NCBI RefSeq assembly: GCF_030409685.1
Contig: NZ_JAUFQJ010000011.1
Coordinates: 1-64,000 of the forward strand
Reading direction: 5' to 3'
Origin: Ferruginibacter paludis
GTDB taxonomy: Bacteria > Bacteroidota > Bacteroidia > Chitinophagales > Chitinophagaceae
Length of the DNA: 64,000 nucleotides
The notes under the pieces: generated by a model
Databases searched by the model: none
Told to the model about the DNA's origin: nothing
Seen by the model: the letters and a program-made list of their open reading frames with translations, nothing else
Shown: positions 1 through 9,246 of the stretch, piece after piece
Numbering within the stretch: the stretch's first letter is position 1
Layout of the letters: every line of letters begins with the position of its first letter
Made by a program: the position numbers and the translations under genes

Positions 1-53
1 GGGCAGCCCTGAAACAATATATGGACCAATATTATAAAGGATTTTTAGACTAA
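1..53 (+). CDS. C-terminal end of an upstream gene (partial)
   Basis: The reading frame starting at base 3 stays open from the window edge to a TAA at 51-53 and ends in residues KQYMDQYYKGFLD. It stops four bases before the next ATG, the spacing seen inside this operon. The rest lies outside the window, so its function cannot be told; another sugar-cluster gene is likely from position only. Confidence 0.5.
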   Translation, partial: AALKQYMDQYYKGFLD

Positions 54-57
54 CTGA

Positions 58-1185
58 ATGGATAAATTAAAAATTGCAGCCTTTGGAGGCTTTCGATGTA
101 TTCCACCAAAAGCTGGTGCAGCAGGGTCAGATAAATTCGCATTTGAGCTGTATCCGCGAATTGCAGCAAAGGGACATACTATGCTTGCATATTGCCGTAT
201 TTATCCTGGTGATACAGACCCGCTTCATTCGGTATATGAAGGTGTGCAGATAAAATACTTTAAGACTGTAAAAAAGGCTGGTTTTGATACACTTGTACAC
301 TCCTTTAAATGTACAATGGATGTGATTTTTAAAAACACTGCTGATGTAGTGCACCTGCATAGCGGAGCGAATAGTATTTGGGCTTTATTACTTCGTCTGG
401 CCGGCAAGCGGGTGGTAATAAGCCAGTTTGCAATGGATTGGAAAAGGGATAAATGGCCCTGGTACGGCAAATTATTTTATATTGTATCTAATTACCTCAC
501 TGCCTATTGTCCTAATGCGGTTGCTTTTGACAACGTGTTTACAAAAGAATATTTTGAAAAAAAGTTTAAACGCACCTATGCTTTTGTTCCTTATGGATCC
601 GAAGTAAAAACACCACCCGATAGCACGGATATTCTTGATAAACTTGGCATCAAAAAAGGAGAATATTTTTTATTTGTAGGCCGTTTTATTCCTGATAAGG
701 GCCTCCATATATTAGTGCCTGCTTTCAATAATCTTAACACAGATAAAAAACTTGTATTAATAGGTGGTTCGCCTAACCCAAGCGAGTATGAAGCCAGTGT
801 TAAAAATACGAACGACGCCAGAATTGTTTTTCCTGGTTATGTGTATGGAGACGACACCAATATACTTATGAAAAACGCATTTGCATATATTCAACCATCC
901 CTGATAGAAGGATTGTCGCCCGTAATTTTGACGGTGATGGGATTGGGAACTCCATTGATTTGCAGCGATATTGTAGAAAATAAATTTATATGCAGAGAGA
1001 ACGCCACTACTTTTGCATCCGGAAATTCATCCGATCTGACAAGACAAATGGAATATGTTTTGCAAAATGAAGTGACAATACAATCGAAAGCCAGCGATGG
1101 CCAGTCTGACATCAAAAGCAGATTTAACTGGGATAAAATTACAGATGAATACATTGAATTATTAAACAATAAAAAGAAATTATAG
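58..1185 (+). CDS. Glycosyltransferase family 4 (GT-B)
   Basis: This 375-residue protein is a probable retaining glycosyltransferase that would add a sugar from a nucleotide donor to a lipid-linked glycan at the cytoplasmic membrane. The N-terminal Rossmann half opens with a Gly-rich loop (AAFGGFRCIPPKAGAAGSD), and the C-terminal half starts near residue 205 with FLFVGRFIPDKG, a typical GT4 donor-domain start. The donor-binding EGLSPVIL segment is present near residue 290, but the second Glu of the EX7E motif is not where expected (the residues there are Thr and Val). The ATG at 58 follows the upstream stop by four bases, and the next gene begins three bases after this stop, so it is inside an operon. 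Donor and acceptor cannot be read from the sequence. Confidence 0.85.
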   Translation: MDKLKIAAFGGFRCIPPKAGAAGSDKFAFELYPRIAAKGHTMLAYCRIYPGDTDPLHSVYEGVQIKYFKTVKKAGFDTLVHSFKCTMDVIFKNTADVVHLHSGANSIWALLLRLAGKRVVISQFAMDWKRDKWPWYGKLFYIVSNYLTAYCPNAVAFDNVFTKEYFEKKFKRTYAFVPYGSEVKTPPDSTDILDKLGIKKGEYFLFVGRFIPDKGLHILVPAFNNLNTDKKLVLIGGSPNPSEYEASVKNTNDARIVFPGYVYGDDTNILMKNAFAYIQPSLIEGLSPVILTVMGLGTPLICSDIVENKFICRENATTFASGNSSDLTRQMEYVLQNEVTIQSKASDGQSDIKSRFNWDKITDEYIELLNNKKKL

Positions 1186-1188
1186 AAT

Positions 1189-2199
1189 ATGCTTAAAATA
1201 GCTTTGATCGGAGCCGGCAAAATGGGCCTTTCTCATTTGGCCATATTGGGTGGATACGCCACCACTGATATAGTCGGAGTTTGTGACACCTCTAAAATGG
1301 TAACCGATTTTTTAACCAAACAAGGTGGGTTCAATTGTTTTTCTGATTACAAAAAAATGATTGCGGAAACAAAACCGGATGCTGTTGTCGTAGCGGTTCC
1401 TACTAAATTTCATTATAGTATTATTAAGGATTTGCTGGAAAACGGTATACATATATTTGCTGAAAAACCTTTTTGTTTGACTTATGAGCAAAGCGAAGAA
1501 CTTGTAAAATTAGCGACTCAAAAAAATGTAGTAAACCAGGTTGGCTATCATAACAAATTTATTGGAACGTTTCGCGAAGTAAAACGCATTGCACAAAGTG
1601 GTGCATTGGGCGATATTTATCACTTTATCGGTGAATCTTACGGACCGGTAGTGCTCAAAAAAAAGGCCGATACCTGGCGCAGTGATCCGGCCGAGGGCGG
1701 CGGTTGCTTATTGGATTATGCTTCTCATGTAATCGATTTGCTAAATGATATTGTGTCGCCGATTCAATCTGCTAAAGGTACTTTACTCAAATCTGTTTAC
1801 AGTGGCCAGGTAGAAGATGCAGTATATTCCCTTGTAGAAACGCAAAGCGGCCAGTCTGGCTTATTATCAGTTAACTGGAGTGATGATACTCACCGTAAAA
1901 TGAGCACCTCCATCACATTAATTGGTACCAAGGGTAAATTAATAAGTGATGCCAATGAACTGAAAGTTTTTTTCAGGGAAGAAAATGCATTGGACAAATA
2001 TGTAAAAGGGTGGAACGTAAAGTATATAACTGACCTACAGGAAGGTGTTGACTTCTATCTGAGAGGAGAGGAGTATTCATCTCAACTGGATTATTTTGTA
2101 AAAGCATGCGAAAGAAAAGTGCCCAATACCATTAATAATTTTGCCAGCGCTGCCAATACAGATAAAGCCATTTCAATCATCAGAAAAAATTCAAAATAA
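1189..2199 (+). CDS. Gfo/Idh/MocA family NAD(P)-dependent oxidoreductase
   Basis: A 336-residue dehydrogenase of the Gfo/Idh/MocA type, members of which oxidise or reduce sugars and nucleotide sugars. The N-terminal Rossmann fold has the dinucleotide loop IGAGKMG at residues 6-12, and the family motif EKPF lies near residue 93, with its catalytic Lys. The C-terminal alpha/beta domain contains GGGCLLDYASHVIDLL, where the conserved Asp and His lie. It begins three bases after the GT4 gene and ends eight bases before the next gene, so it is co-transcribed with polysaccharide genes and probably prepares an unusual sugar for them. The exact substrate is not evident. Confidence 0.87.
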   Translation: MLKIALIGAGKMGLSHLAILGGYATTDIVGVCDTSKMVTDFLTKQGGFNCFSDYKKMIAETKPDAVVVAVPTKFHYSIIKDLLENGIHIFAEKPFCLTYEQSEELVKLATQKNVVNQVGYHNKFIGTFREVKRIAQSGALGDIYHFIGESYGPVVLKKKADTWRSDPAEGGGCLLDYASHVIDLLNDIVSPIQSAKGTLLKSVYSGQVEDAVYSLVETQSGQSGLLSVNWSDDTHRKMSTSITLIGTKGKLISDANELKVFFREENALDKYVKGWNVKYITDLQEGVDFYLRGEEYSSQLDYFVKACERKVPNTINNFASAANTDKAISIIRKNSK

Positions 2200-2207
2200 A
2201 TTAATCA

Positions 2208-3080
2208 ATGGAAAGGATACTATTTGGAGACAACCAGTTTTTTGCTGTCAATCATATTTCAGATGAAAAGTCAAGAGCACAATCAATTAAATTTAAAGAT
2301 GACAGTGCTATAATAAAAGTGCTGGATGACGCCATGGCTACGGGCATTAATACATTTATGTGTACCACACATGACAGGATTGCTAATATTTGCGATATCA
2401 TAAGGGCTAACCCGGAAAAATATAAAAACTATAAAATCTTTCCCTGCATGCCGTATGCCCATAAATACGCCAATGCCGTTACCGAACTTGGTATCGCAGG
2501 CACGTTAAAGCAATATGTACCAGGTAACTTTTTTGGTTCATTGTTTAAAGGAGGCATGGCCTATTTAAGCAAAGACTACGAGTCCATTATGGAGCTGATG
2601 ATAGATGCTGAAATGAAAATGTTTAAAGGGATTAATACACCCGTAATTTTTTTACAAAATGTTATTACAGATTTGCTGCTAGGATTAAGGGCGGTGGATG
2701 TTCTGGTAGCTTTTCATGCCTATATCAAGAAGAAGTACAATGCAGAAGCAGGTTTCATCACCATGAACATGCCTAAGCTGCTGGCAGTTCTGGAGGCTAA
2801 AGGTATTGAAAATCCCATTATTTGTGCTTCAATCAATAAAGCCGGCTTTAGAATGAGTGGCGGTAAAGCTGTCTACGAAGAAGTGCTCAAAACAAAAAAA
2901 GTACGGGTAATCGCTATGCAGGTTTTGGGTGGTGGCGCTATACATCCGAAGGAAGCTATTGAATATGTTTGCGGCCTGCCCAATATTGAGTCGATACTTT
3001 TTGGAGCATCTTCTAAAATAAATATTGACAACACCTCGGCATTTATTCATCATTTTGACGCTCAGAATAAAATTTCATAG
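2208..3080 (+). CDS. Aldo/keto-reductase-like TIM-barrel protein of unknown function
   Basis: 290 residues that I do not recognise as a named family. The last third resembles the end of aldo/keto reductases: a strand-loop VRVIAMQVLGGGAI near 231-244 (compare the AKR 'iamqpLa.G' strand) and LPNIESILFGASS near 259-271 (compare the AKR cofactor-binding 'vi.Gass' turn). The usual AKR catalytic Asp-Tyr-Lys-His set is not obvious in the N-terminal half, which has FMCTTHDR near 51-58 instead. No signal peptide is seen, so it is probably cytosolic. It lies eight bases after a sugar dehydrogenase in the same operon, which suggests a role in sugar modification. A divergent or non-catalytic barrel is possible; the assignment is by fold resemblance only. 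Confidence 0.55.
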   Translation: MERILFGDNQFFAVNHISDEKSRAQSIKFKDDSAIIKVLDDAMATGINTFMCTTHDRIANICDIIRANPEKYKNYKIFPCMPYAHKYANAVTELGIAGTLKQYVPGNFFGSLFKGGMAYLSKDYESIMELMIDAEMKMFKGINTPVIFLQNVITDLLLGLRAVDVLVAFHAYIKKKYNAEAGFITMNMPKLLAVLEAKGIENPIICASINKAGFRMSGGKAVYEEVLKTKKVRVIAMQVLGGGAIHPKEAIEYVCGLPNIESILFGASSKINIDNTSAFIHHFDAQNKIS

Positions 3081-3297
3081 GGCAAAAAGCGGGTTTGATT
3101 TTGGTTCAGTTTTTAACGGCACCTACATTCCAGCTCAAGTGCCACGAATTTTAATAATTTGTATAATAGCTTCATTAATTTTTCTCAATTTTTCGCCCGG
3201 CAACCGGTTAAAATGGATATTGGCGCACACAGTTTGACTTCAACGCAACCCGAATAAACACATAACCACTAATAAAATAACTACAAACAGATAGCAA

Positions 3298-4182
3298 ATG
3301 AGTACCAAATTTTCGGAGATGAAGTTAAAGCATAAAATAATTTTCAAATTCTTTGATATTATGCGTACTTCAAATATTCATCGGTTGTATAATACAAAAA
3401 AAAGCCCAAAACTTACATCTGATTTTAAATTGGTATATTTTTGCGGTGCTGAAGGAATTAATTACCTCAATGCGTCTTTGGTATCTATTCACAAATATTG
3501 GAATACATTACCCGAAATATTGATTATTTCAGATGGGACACCCTTGGAAAAAATACAATCTCAACTTGTGCCCTGGCCTAAAAAAGTAGATTTGATATCC
3601 TGGAAAGAAGCAGCAGATCATTTTAGAAATACCGGCAATAAAGATCTGGCTGACTACGCACAAAATGAACTTTGGGGCAAGAAGTATGTTTCCATTTTAT
3701 ATTGCGCCGCTCAATTTCCATTGTTGTATTCGGACACGGATATACTTTGGTTTGCTGACCCTCAAAAGAAATTGCCCCTGACGCATCCTGTTTTGAAAAT
3801 GGGCAATGATATACTCCATTGTTACAGCAACGAAATGCTGGAGGCATTGAACTTAACAGCATTAAATAATCAGGCTCCATTAAACGCAGGATTGATATTT
3901 GCGAATGGAGACTTCTCTGCCTATCCGGGTTGGGTATCCATTTGCAAATACCTTAAAGAAAAGGCAGATTTTAGAACCGAGCAAACGTCCTTTGCCATCC
4001 TCAATAAATACTTTAATCCCGAAGATTTTTTTTCGTTGGATGAAGTACTGATAAAAATCAATGATGAATATAGCTTTCAGTTTACCCGGAAGGCTCATAA
4101 GCATATTTTAGCCAGACACTACGTAAACATGAAATCTACTACATTTTGGAGGGATTTTATGTATATGCTGGCAAAAAAATAG
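3298..4182 (+). CDS. Putative glycosyltransferase with DxD motif (GT-A type)
   Basis: 294 residues, cytosolic, no membrane segment. The pattern LVYFCGAEGINYLNASLVSI near residues 45-64, followed by LIISDGTP, looks like the start of a GT8-like or nucleotide-diphospho-sugar transferase fold. YSDTDILWF near 144-152 holds a DxD (D146, D148) that would bind the metal and donor phosphate. NAGLIFANGDF near residue 197 resembles the acceptor-side 'N.G....' segment of GT8 enzymes. It is separated from the previous gene by 217 bases and from the next by 189, so it may have its own transcript. Donor and acceptor are unknown. Confidence 0.65.
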   Translation: MSTKFSEMKLKHKIIFKFFDIMRTSNIHRLYNTKKSPKLTSDFKLVYFCGAEGINYLNASLVSIHKYWNTLPEILIISDGTPLEKIQSQLVPWPKKVDLISWKEAADHFRNTGNKDLADYAQNELWGKKYVSILYCAAQFPLLYSDTDILWFADPQKKLPLTHPVLKMGNDILHCYSNEMLEALNLTALNNQAPLNAGLIFANGDFSAYPGWVSICKYLKEKADFRTEQTSFAILNKYFNPEDFFSLDEVLIKINDEYSFQFTRKAHKHILARHYVNMKSTTFWRDFMYMLAKK

Positions 4183-4371
4183 CTATCCGTAATCGTCTGG
4201 AACCATTGGTCCCGTTATATAGAATAGCTGTTAGGTGAGTAGCCCCTGATGCTCTTGGTTATCTGTATTTTCAATTTATACCTATTAAACCGGGAAATAC
4301 CCAGGGCGAGAATTGTGCAGACTGGTCAGGAGGGTTAAATAAAAAATCATTTACTAAAATAAAACCGCACA

Positions 4372-5091
4372 ATGATAGAAAAATTATCTATTGTCATTCC
4401 TGCCTATAACGAGGGAAAGACAATCCATCTCATTTTAGACAAGGTAAAATCGGTGAATTTGATTCACAACATAACCAAAGAAATAATCATTGTAAATGAT
4501 TGTTCAACGGATGAAACAGAACAGTCGATTACGCAGTATATAGCTGGTAACCCGGATTTAAACATTCAGTATTTTAAACATGAAATAAACAAAGGAAAAG
4601 GAGCCGCTTTACATACCGGAATAAGTAAAGCTACGGGCGAGTACCTCATCATCCAGGATGCAGATTTGGAATATGATCCGCAGGAATATAATGACCTTTT
4701 GAAGCCGGTAGTAAACGGATATGCGGATATTGTATATGGATCCAGGTTTATGGGAGGTAATGCCCACAGGGTATTATTTTTCTGGCATACAATAGGTAAT
4801 AAATTTCTGACTACCTTAGCTAATATGTTCGGTAATTTAAATCTTACTGATATGGAAACCTGTTACAAATTATTCAGGACAGATATTATACAATCGATAC
4901 CACTAAAGGAAAAACGATTTGGCTTTGAACCGGAAGTAACGGCAAAGATGGCAAGAATTAAAGGCATCAGAATTTATGAGGTAGGTATTTCGTATTATGG
5001 AAGAACTTTTTTAGAGGGCAAAAAGATAGGCTGGAAAGACGGATTCAGGGCTTTGTGGTGTATTTCCAAGTATAATATTTGGGATAGGTAA
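4372..5091 (+). CDS. Glycosyltransferase family 2, dolichyl-phosphate mannose synthase-like
   Basis: A 239-residue GT2 enzyme of the DPM1 or polyprenol-phosphate type. It starts with SIVIPAYNEGKTI, followed by IIVNDCSTDET near 39-49 and QDADLEYDP (the DxD region) near 98-106, and later has FGFEPEVTAKMA. No transmembrane tail is present, so it is a soluble or peripheral enzyme that would transfer a hexose to polyprenyl phosphate on the cytoplasmic face. The methyltransferase gene follows after 10 bases and a GT-C membrane transferase after that. This fits a route in which a lipid-phosphate sugar made here is used by the membrane enzyme outside the cytoplasm; that link is inferred from gene order. 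Confidence 0.87.
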   Translation: MIEKLSIVIPAYNEGKTIHLILDKVKSVNLIHNITKEIIIVNDCSTDETEQSITQYIAGNPDLNIQYFKHEINKGKGAALHTGISKATGEYLIIQDADLEYDPQEYNDLLKPVVNGYADIVYGSRFMGGNAHRVLFFWHTIGNKFLTTLANMFGNLNLTDMETCYKLFRTDIIQSIPLKEKRFGFEPEVTAKMARIKGIRIYEVGISYYGRTFLEGKKIGWKDGFRALWCISKYNIWDR

Positions 5092-5101
5092 ATTGTAGTG
5101 T

Positions 5102-5848
5102 ATGGTAAACAGGGAATTTGTTTATGTGGAGGAGGATGAGCAGGGATTTGAGACCTTAACAACCCTGTCGGGATCTGATAATTTCAATCAATGGATGTAC
5201 CAGTCAATCAAACCTTTTTTAAAAGGACGGGTATTGGAAATAGGCAGCGGTATCGGAAATATAACACAGTTTATGCTAAGAGATGGTTTCAGGCTAACTG
5301 CAAGCGATGTCAGGGACACCTATTGCGACTTGCTTGACAGGCGTTTCCGAAATTTGCCAATTAGGCCGGATATCAGGAAAATCGATATTGTTCACCCCAA
5401 ATTCAACGATGTTTACCATGATTTGCTGGGCAAATTTGACTGCGTTGTAGCGCTGAACATTATAGAGCATGTAGAAGATGATCAGCAAGCGCTTATAAAT
5501 TGTAAAAAATTACTCCGTGAAAACGGTAATTTGATCATTCTTGTTCCAGCCTACCGTTGGCTCTACAACAGTTTTGACACAGAATTGAAGCATTTTCGGC
5601 GTTACACGAAATCTGCTCTGGAAGACATTGTGCTAAAAGCAGGTTTAACGAGACGGAAAACAAGCTATTTTAATTTTGTGGGAATGTGGGGTTGGTGGTG
5701 GAGCGGGAATATTTTAAAAAAACAGCTTATTCCTGAAAAACAAATGCAATTATTTAACAGGTTGGTCCCGGTCTTCAAAATAATTGACAAATTAATAGTC
5801 AATAAAATGGGCTTAAGCATCATCACTGTCGCTTTTAACAGCAGTTGA
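5102..5848 (+). CDS. Class I SAM-dependent methyltransferase
   Basis: 248 residues with the Rossmann methyltransferase motif I VLEIGSGIGNITQFML near 45-60, the acidic strand-2 end TASDVRD, and the motif IV strand FDCVVALNIIEHVEDDQQA near 116-134. The C-terminal half carries basic and aromatic stretches (FRRYTKS, GMWGWWW) of the kind seen in lipid-proximal methyltransferases next to GT2 genes. It starts 10 bases after the GT2 gene and its TGA abuts the next reading frame, so translation is probably coupled. The substrate is likely a lipid-linked sugar or glycan, judged from context only. Confidence 0.82.
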   Translation: MVNREFVYVEEDEQGFETLTTLSGSDNFNQWMYQSIKPFLKGRVLEIGSGIGNITQFMLRDGFRLTASDVRDTYCDLLDRRFRNLPIRPDIRKIDIVHPKFNDVYHDLLGKFDCVVALNIIEHVEDDQQALINCKKLLRENGNLIILVPAYRWLYNSFDTELKHFRRYTKSALEDIVLKAGLTRRKTSYFNFVGMWGWWWSGNILKKQLIPEKQMQLFNRLVPVFKIIDKLIVNKMGLSIITVAFNSS

Positions 5849-5871
5849 ATTTATTTTATTTTAATCGATGT

Positions 5872-7125
5872 ATGAGAAAAATCTTAAAGTTTTATTCCGG
5901 GTTAAATATCTATTACAAGTTAATTCCTTTCCTGGCCTTGTATGTGGCTATTGCAGTTCTGTTTCCAAAAGATGAGGCTTTTTCTGACCAAAAAAGATAT
6001 TTATGGTTTGCCAATAACCTACTGCACGGCTATTATTCTTTGCCATTTCCTGATATCAATCTCTGGAATGGACCCGGTTATCCCTTATTTTTGGCTTTTT
6101 TTCAATTTTTTAAATTTCCCCTGGTTGCATTGAGAGTATTAAATGCATTCTTACTTTATTTTTCGCTTGTATTAAGTTATAAAACGATCGGTCTTTATTG
6201 TTCAACTAAAAGAGCTTTTGTCTTTACAATTTTACTGGCTGTCTATTTTCCCATTTTCGATTCGCTCAGGATACTGATGACGGAATGTCTTACCTGGTTT
6301 TTGGTAAGCCTTATTTGCTATTCTTTTTTAAGCTGCTACAGGCAAAAAAAAATCTCATTGCAATTTATACTGCTTTCAGCTTTTTCCATTGCCTACCTCT
6401 GCATGACGAAAGTTATTTTTGGCTATGTTGTCACGGCAATGCTTGTTATTGCTTTTTTCGCTTATGCCATGCCGCTTTTCCGGCCATTCGTTAAAAAATT
6501 GGTGCTGATATTCCTTGCCGCCTTTATATTGTGTTTGCCGTGGCTCTACTATACTTACCATCTGACCGGTAAACCGTTTTACTGGAGCAATTCCGGCAGT
6601 ATGTCGCTATATACCATGAGTTCTCCATTCGCCAATGAGTCTGGCCAATGGCATACGGAAGAGCAGCTGGCCAAAAATCCCAATCATGCTGTTTTTATTG
6701 ATAGTATTTCAAAACTAACGCCATTACTAAAAGATGAGGCATATAAAAAACAGGCAGTAACCAATATCAAAACGCATCCGGCAAAATACCTGACCAACAT
6801 AGTGAGCAATATTGGTCAGCTGTTATTTTTTCCATCCGATCTTGCGCCTGACACAATTTTTTCCTATATCCCATTCGTACCAAATATGTTTGTCTTTGTT
6901 TGCATTGTTTTCACACTTTCAGTGAGCATTTTTTATTACAGACGCATCCCTAAGGAAATCATTTTTCTGGGTATTTTTATCCTTATTTATTTGGGAGGAA
7001 GCATATTTTTAACTGCATACCGCAGAATGTTTCATATCACAATGCCTTTTTGGTTTTTCTTTTTTGCTTATATTTTTGAAAATCTTATTGCTATTAAGAT
7101 TAGAGATAAATCATCCAGCCAGTGA
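5872..7125 (+). CDS. Polytopic membrane glycosyltransferase (GT-C, ArnT/PMT-like)
   Basis: About 417 residues with many hydrophobic segments alternating with short loops. The first loop holds FPKDEAFSDQKRYLWFANN; acidic residues in the first extracytoplasmic loop are characteristic of GT-C enzymes that use polyprenyl-phosphate sugars. A soluble stretch near the centre (SMSLYTMSSPFANESGQWHTEEQ onward) is a large external loop, followed by further membrane spans. I chose the ATG at 5872; an in-frame TTG at 5845 overlaps the methyltransferase stop by four bases and would add nine residues. It is the likely user of the lipid sugar made by the adjacent GT2. The transferred sugar is unknown. Confidence 0.75.
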   Translation: MRKILKFYSGLNIYYKLIPFLALYVAIAVLFPKDEAFSDQKRYLWFANNLLHGYYSLPFPDINLWNGPGYPLFLAFFQFFKFPLVALRVLNAFLLYFSLVLSYKTIGLYCSTKRAFVFTILLAVYFPIFDSLRILMTECLTWFLVSLICYSFLSCYRQKKISLQFILLSAFSIAYLCMTKVIFGYVVTAMLVIAFFAYAMPLFRPFVKKLVLIFLAAFILCLPWLYYTYHLTGKPFYWSNSGSMSLYTMSSPFANESGQWHTEEQLAKNPNHAVFIDSISKLTPLLKDEAYKKQAVTNIKTHPAKYLTNIVSNIGQLLFFPSDLAPDTIFSYIPFVPNMFVFVCIVFTLSVSIFYYRRIPKEIIFLGIFILIYLGGSIFLTAYRRMFHITMPFWFFFFAYIFENLIAIKIRDKSSSQ

Positions 7126-7183
7126 TAATGACCATTCGGCTTTTGCAAAGTAAATTTTTTAGTCAATTAAATTAATATGTATT

Positions 7184-8128
7184 ATGGAGTTAAATAATAA
7201 GATTTATGTGGCGGGGCATCGCGGAATGGTGGGAGGGGCCATATTGAGGAATCTCGAAAGTAAAGGATTTTCCAATATCATTACAAAAACGTCAGGCGAA
7301 CTTGATTTAAGAAATCAGGAGGCGGTAAAACAATTTTTCAATGCAGAAAGACCGGAATATATATTTCTTGCCGCTGCAAAAGTAGGCGGTATACTTGCCA
7401 ATAATACTTACCGGGCAGATTTCCTATATGATAATTTAATGATTGAAGTAAATATCATCCAGGCAGCGGCTGATCAGAAAGTTGAAAAATTAATGTTGCT
7501 TGGCAGTTCCTGTATTTATCCTAAAATGGCTCCTCAGCCACTTAAAGAAGAGTATCTGCTCACAGGTCCGCTTGAACAAACAAACGAACCTTATGCAATA
7601 GCTAAAATTGCCGGCATTAAATTGTGTGAAGCTTACAGAAGTCAATACGGATGCAATTTTATCAGTGTGATGCCTACTAATCTATATGGTATTGGCGATA
7701 ATTATGACCTTAACAATTCTCATGTGCTGCCAGCCCTCATCCGAAAAATGCATGAAGCCAAGGTTGGCCTTCGCTCAGAAGTAGTTGTTTGGGGAACGGG
7801 AATACCCAGGAGAGAATTTTTGTTTGCAGATGATTTAGCTGAAGCCTGCATTTTCTTAATGGAAAAATATAATGAAGAACAACTGATCAATATAGGTACG
7901 GGTGAAGATCTTTCCATCAAAGAACTGGCCTTACTTACAAAAAAGGTGGTTGGTTTTGAGGGAGACATCGTATTTGATACTACGAAACCTGATGGCACGT
8001 TACGCAAACTGATGGATGTCTCAAAACTGCATCAATTAGGCTGGAAACACACCATTGAACTTGAAGAAGGAATACTTCTGGCTTATCATGATTTTCTAAC
8101 AAAGCAGAAAAAATCACTTAATATCTAA
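7184..8128 (+). CDS. fcl: GDP-L-fucose synthase
   Basis: This enzyme epimerises and reduces GDP-4-keto-6-deoxymannose to GDP-L-fucose with NADPH, the second step after Gmd. It is an SDR of 314 residues, the normal length. The nucleotide loop VAGHRGMVGGAI lies at residues 9-20, the catalytic Ser region at LGSSCIYPK near 106-114, and Tyr and Lys at PYAIAKIAG near 136-144. TNLYG and RREFLFADD further on are typical of the family. It follows the membrane transferase by 58 bases and precedes gmd by 47. Having both genes means the cell can make GDP-fucose from GDP-mannose for the glycans of this cluster. Confidence 0.95.
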   Translation: MELNNKIYVAGHRGMVGGAILRNLESKGFSNIITKTSGELDLRNQEAVKQFFNAERPEYIFLAAAKVGGILANNTYRADFLYDNLMIEVNIIQAAADQKVEKLMLLGSSCIYPKMAPQPLKEEYLLTGPLEQTNEPYAIAKIAGIKLCEAYRSQYGCNFISVMPTNLYGIGDNYDLNNSHVLPALIRKMHEAKVGLRSEVVVWGTGIPRREFLFADDLAEACIFLMEKYNEEQLINIGTGEDLSIKELALLTKKVVGFEGDIVFDTTKPDGTLRKLMDVSKLHQLGWKHTIELEEGILLAYHDFLTKQKKSLNI

Positions 8129-8175
8129 TAAGAACATAACCCAATTTTTTATCATTAAAAAGACATTATTGTATA

Positions 8176-9246
8176 ATGGAACCAAACAAAACAGCTTTAA
8201 TTACCGGTATTACCGGGCAAGACGGAGCATACCTGGCTGATCTGCTGCTGGAGAAAGGCTATAAAGTGCACGGTATCAAAAGAAGATCGTCCCTGATCAA
8301 TACGCAAAGAATAGATCATTTGTACCAGGATCCCCATGAAAAGAACGTTCGCTTTCAGTTACATTATGGCGATATGACGGACAGTACCAATTTAATCAGG
8401 ATTATACAGGAAACACAACCGGATGAAATTTACAACCTCGCGGCAATGAGTCATGTTAAGGTAAGTTTTGATGAGCCCGAATATACGGCCAACGCGGACG
8501 GTATTGGCACATTGCGGCTTTTGGAAGCGTTGCGAATTTTAGGTCTTGAAAAGAAGACGCGGATTTACCAGGCGAGTACTTCCGAGCTGTATGGTTTGGT
8601 GCAGGCTGTACCACAAAGTGAAACAACGCCATTTTATCCCAGGAGCCCTTATGCGGTAGCAAAACTCTATGCCTACTGGATCACTATTAATTATCGTGAA
8701 GCTTATGGAATGTTTGCATGTAATGGTATATTGTTCAATCATGAAAGCCCGTTAAGGGGAGAGACTTTTGTAACCAGGAAGATTACAAGAGCAGTTGCCG
8801 CCATCGTCAAGGGTAAACAGGATAGAATTTATCTCGGAAATCTTGATGCGAGAAGGGATTGGGGACATGCCAAAGACTATGTGGAAGCTATGTGGCGCAT
8901 TTTGCAACAAGAGAAACCCGAAGATTTTGTTATTGCTACTGGCATAACAACTACAGTAAGGGACTTTATCAAACTGGCTTTTGGTGAAGTAGGTGTTGAG
9001 CTTTCTTTCAAGGGGGTCGGCGTTGACGAAAAAGGATATGTTGTTTCCTGCAAAGATCCGGCCTACCAATTGGCTGAAGGAAGTATTGTTGTCGCGGTTG
9101 ATGCAGAATATTTTCGCCCTACAGAGGTAGAATTGCTTATCGGGGATGCCACAAAAGCGAGGACCAAGTTAGGGTGGGTTCCAAAATATGATCTGGCATC
9201 ACTGGTTAAAGAAATGATGGCCAATGATATAAAAACGATCATTTAG
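8176..9246 (+). CDS. gmd: GDP-mannose 4,6-dehydratase
   Basis: This NADP-dependent SDR converts GDP-D-mannose to GDP-4-keto-6-deoxymannose. The cofactor loop GITGQDGAYLADLLL is at residues 11-25, the catalytic Thr/Glu segment at ASTSELYG near 133-140, and the YxxxK at SPYAVAKLYAYW near 157-168. FNHESPLRGETFVTRK, which contacts the GDP-sugar, is intact. At 356 residues it is shorter than the 373-residue E. coli enzyme, and it ends at MMANDIKTII where relatives carry a further short helix and tail. The shortening coincides with the start of a scrambled non-coding stretch, so a recombination event may have clipped the 3' end. The active-site parts are complete, so activity is still plausible. 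Confidence 0.93.
   Translation: MEPNKTALITGITGQDGAYLADLLLEKGYKVHGIKRRSSLINTQRIDHLYQDPHEKNVRFQLHYGDMTDSTNLIRIIQETQPDEIYNLAAMSHVKVSFDEPEYTANADGIGTLRLLEALRILGLEKKTRIYQASTSELYGLVQAVPQSETTPFYPRSPYAVAKLYAYWITINYREAYGMFACNGILFNHESPLRGETFVTRKITRAVAAIVKGKQDRIYLGNLDARRDWGHAKDYVEAMWRILQQEKPEDFVIATGITTTVRDFIKLAFGEVGVELSFKGVGVDEKGYVVSCKDPAYQLAEGSIVVAVDAEYFRPTEVELLIGDATKARTKLGWVPKYDLASLVKEMMANDIKTII

Noticed and set aside
3025..3237. 70-codon frame overlapping the end of the AKR-like gene
   Set aside because: Starts inside a real gene in another frame, with no ribosome site or recognisable residues.
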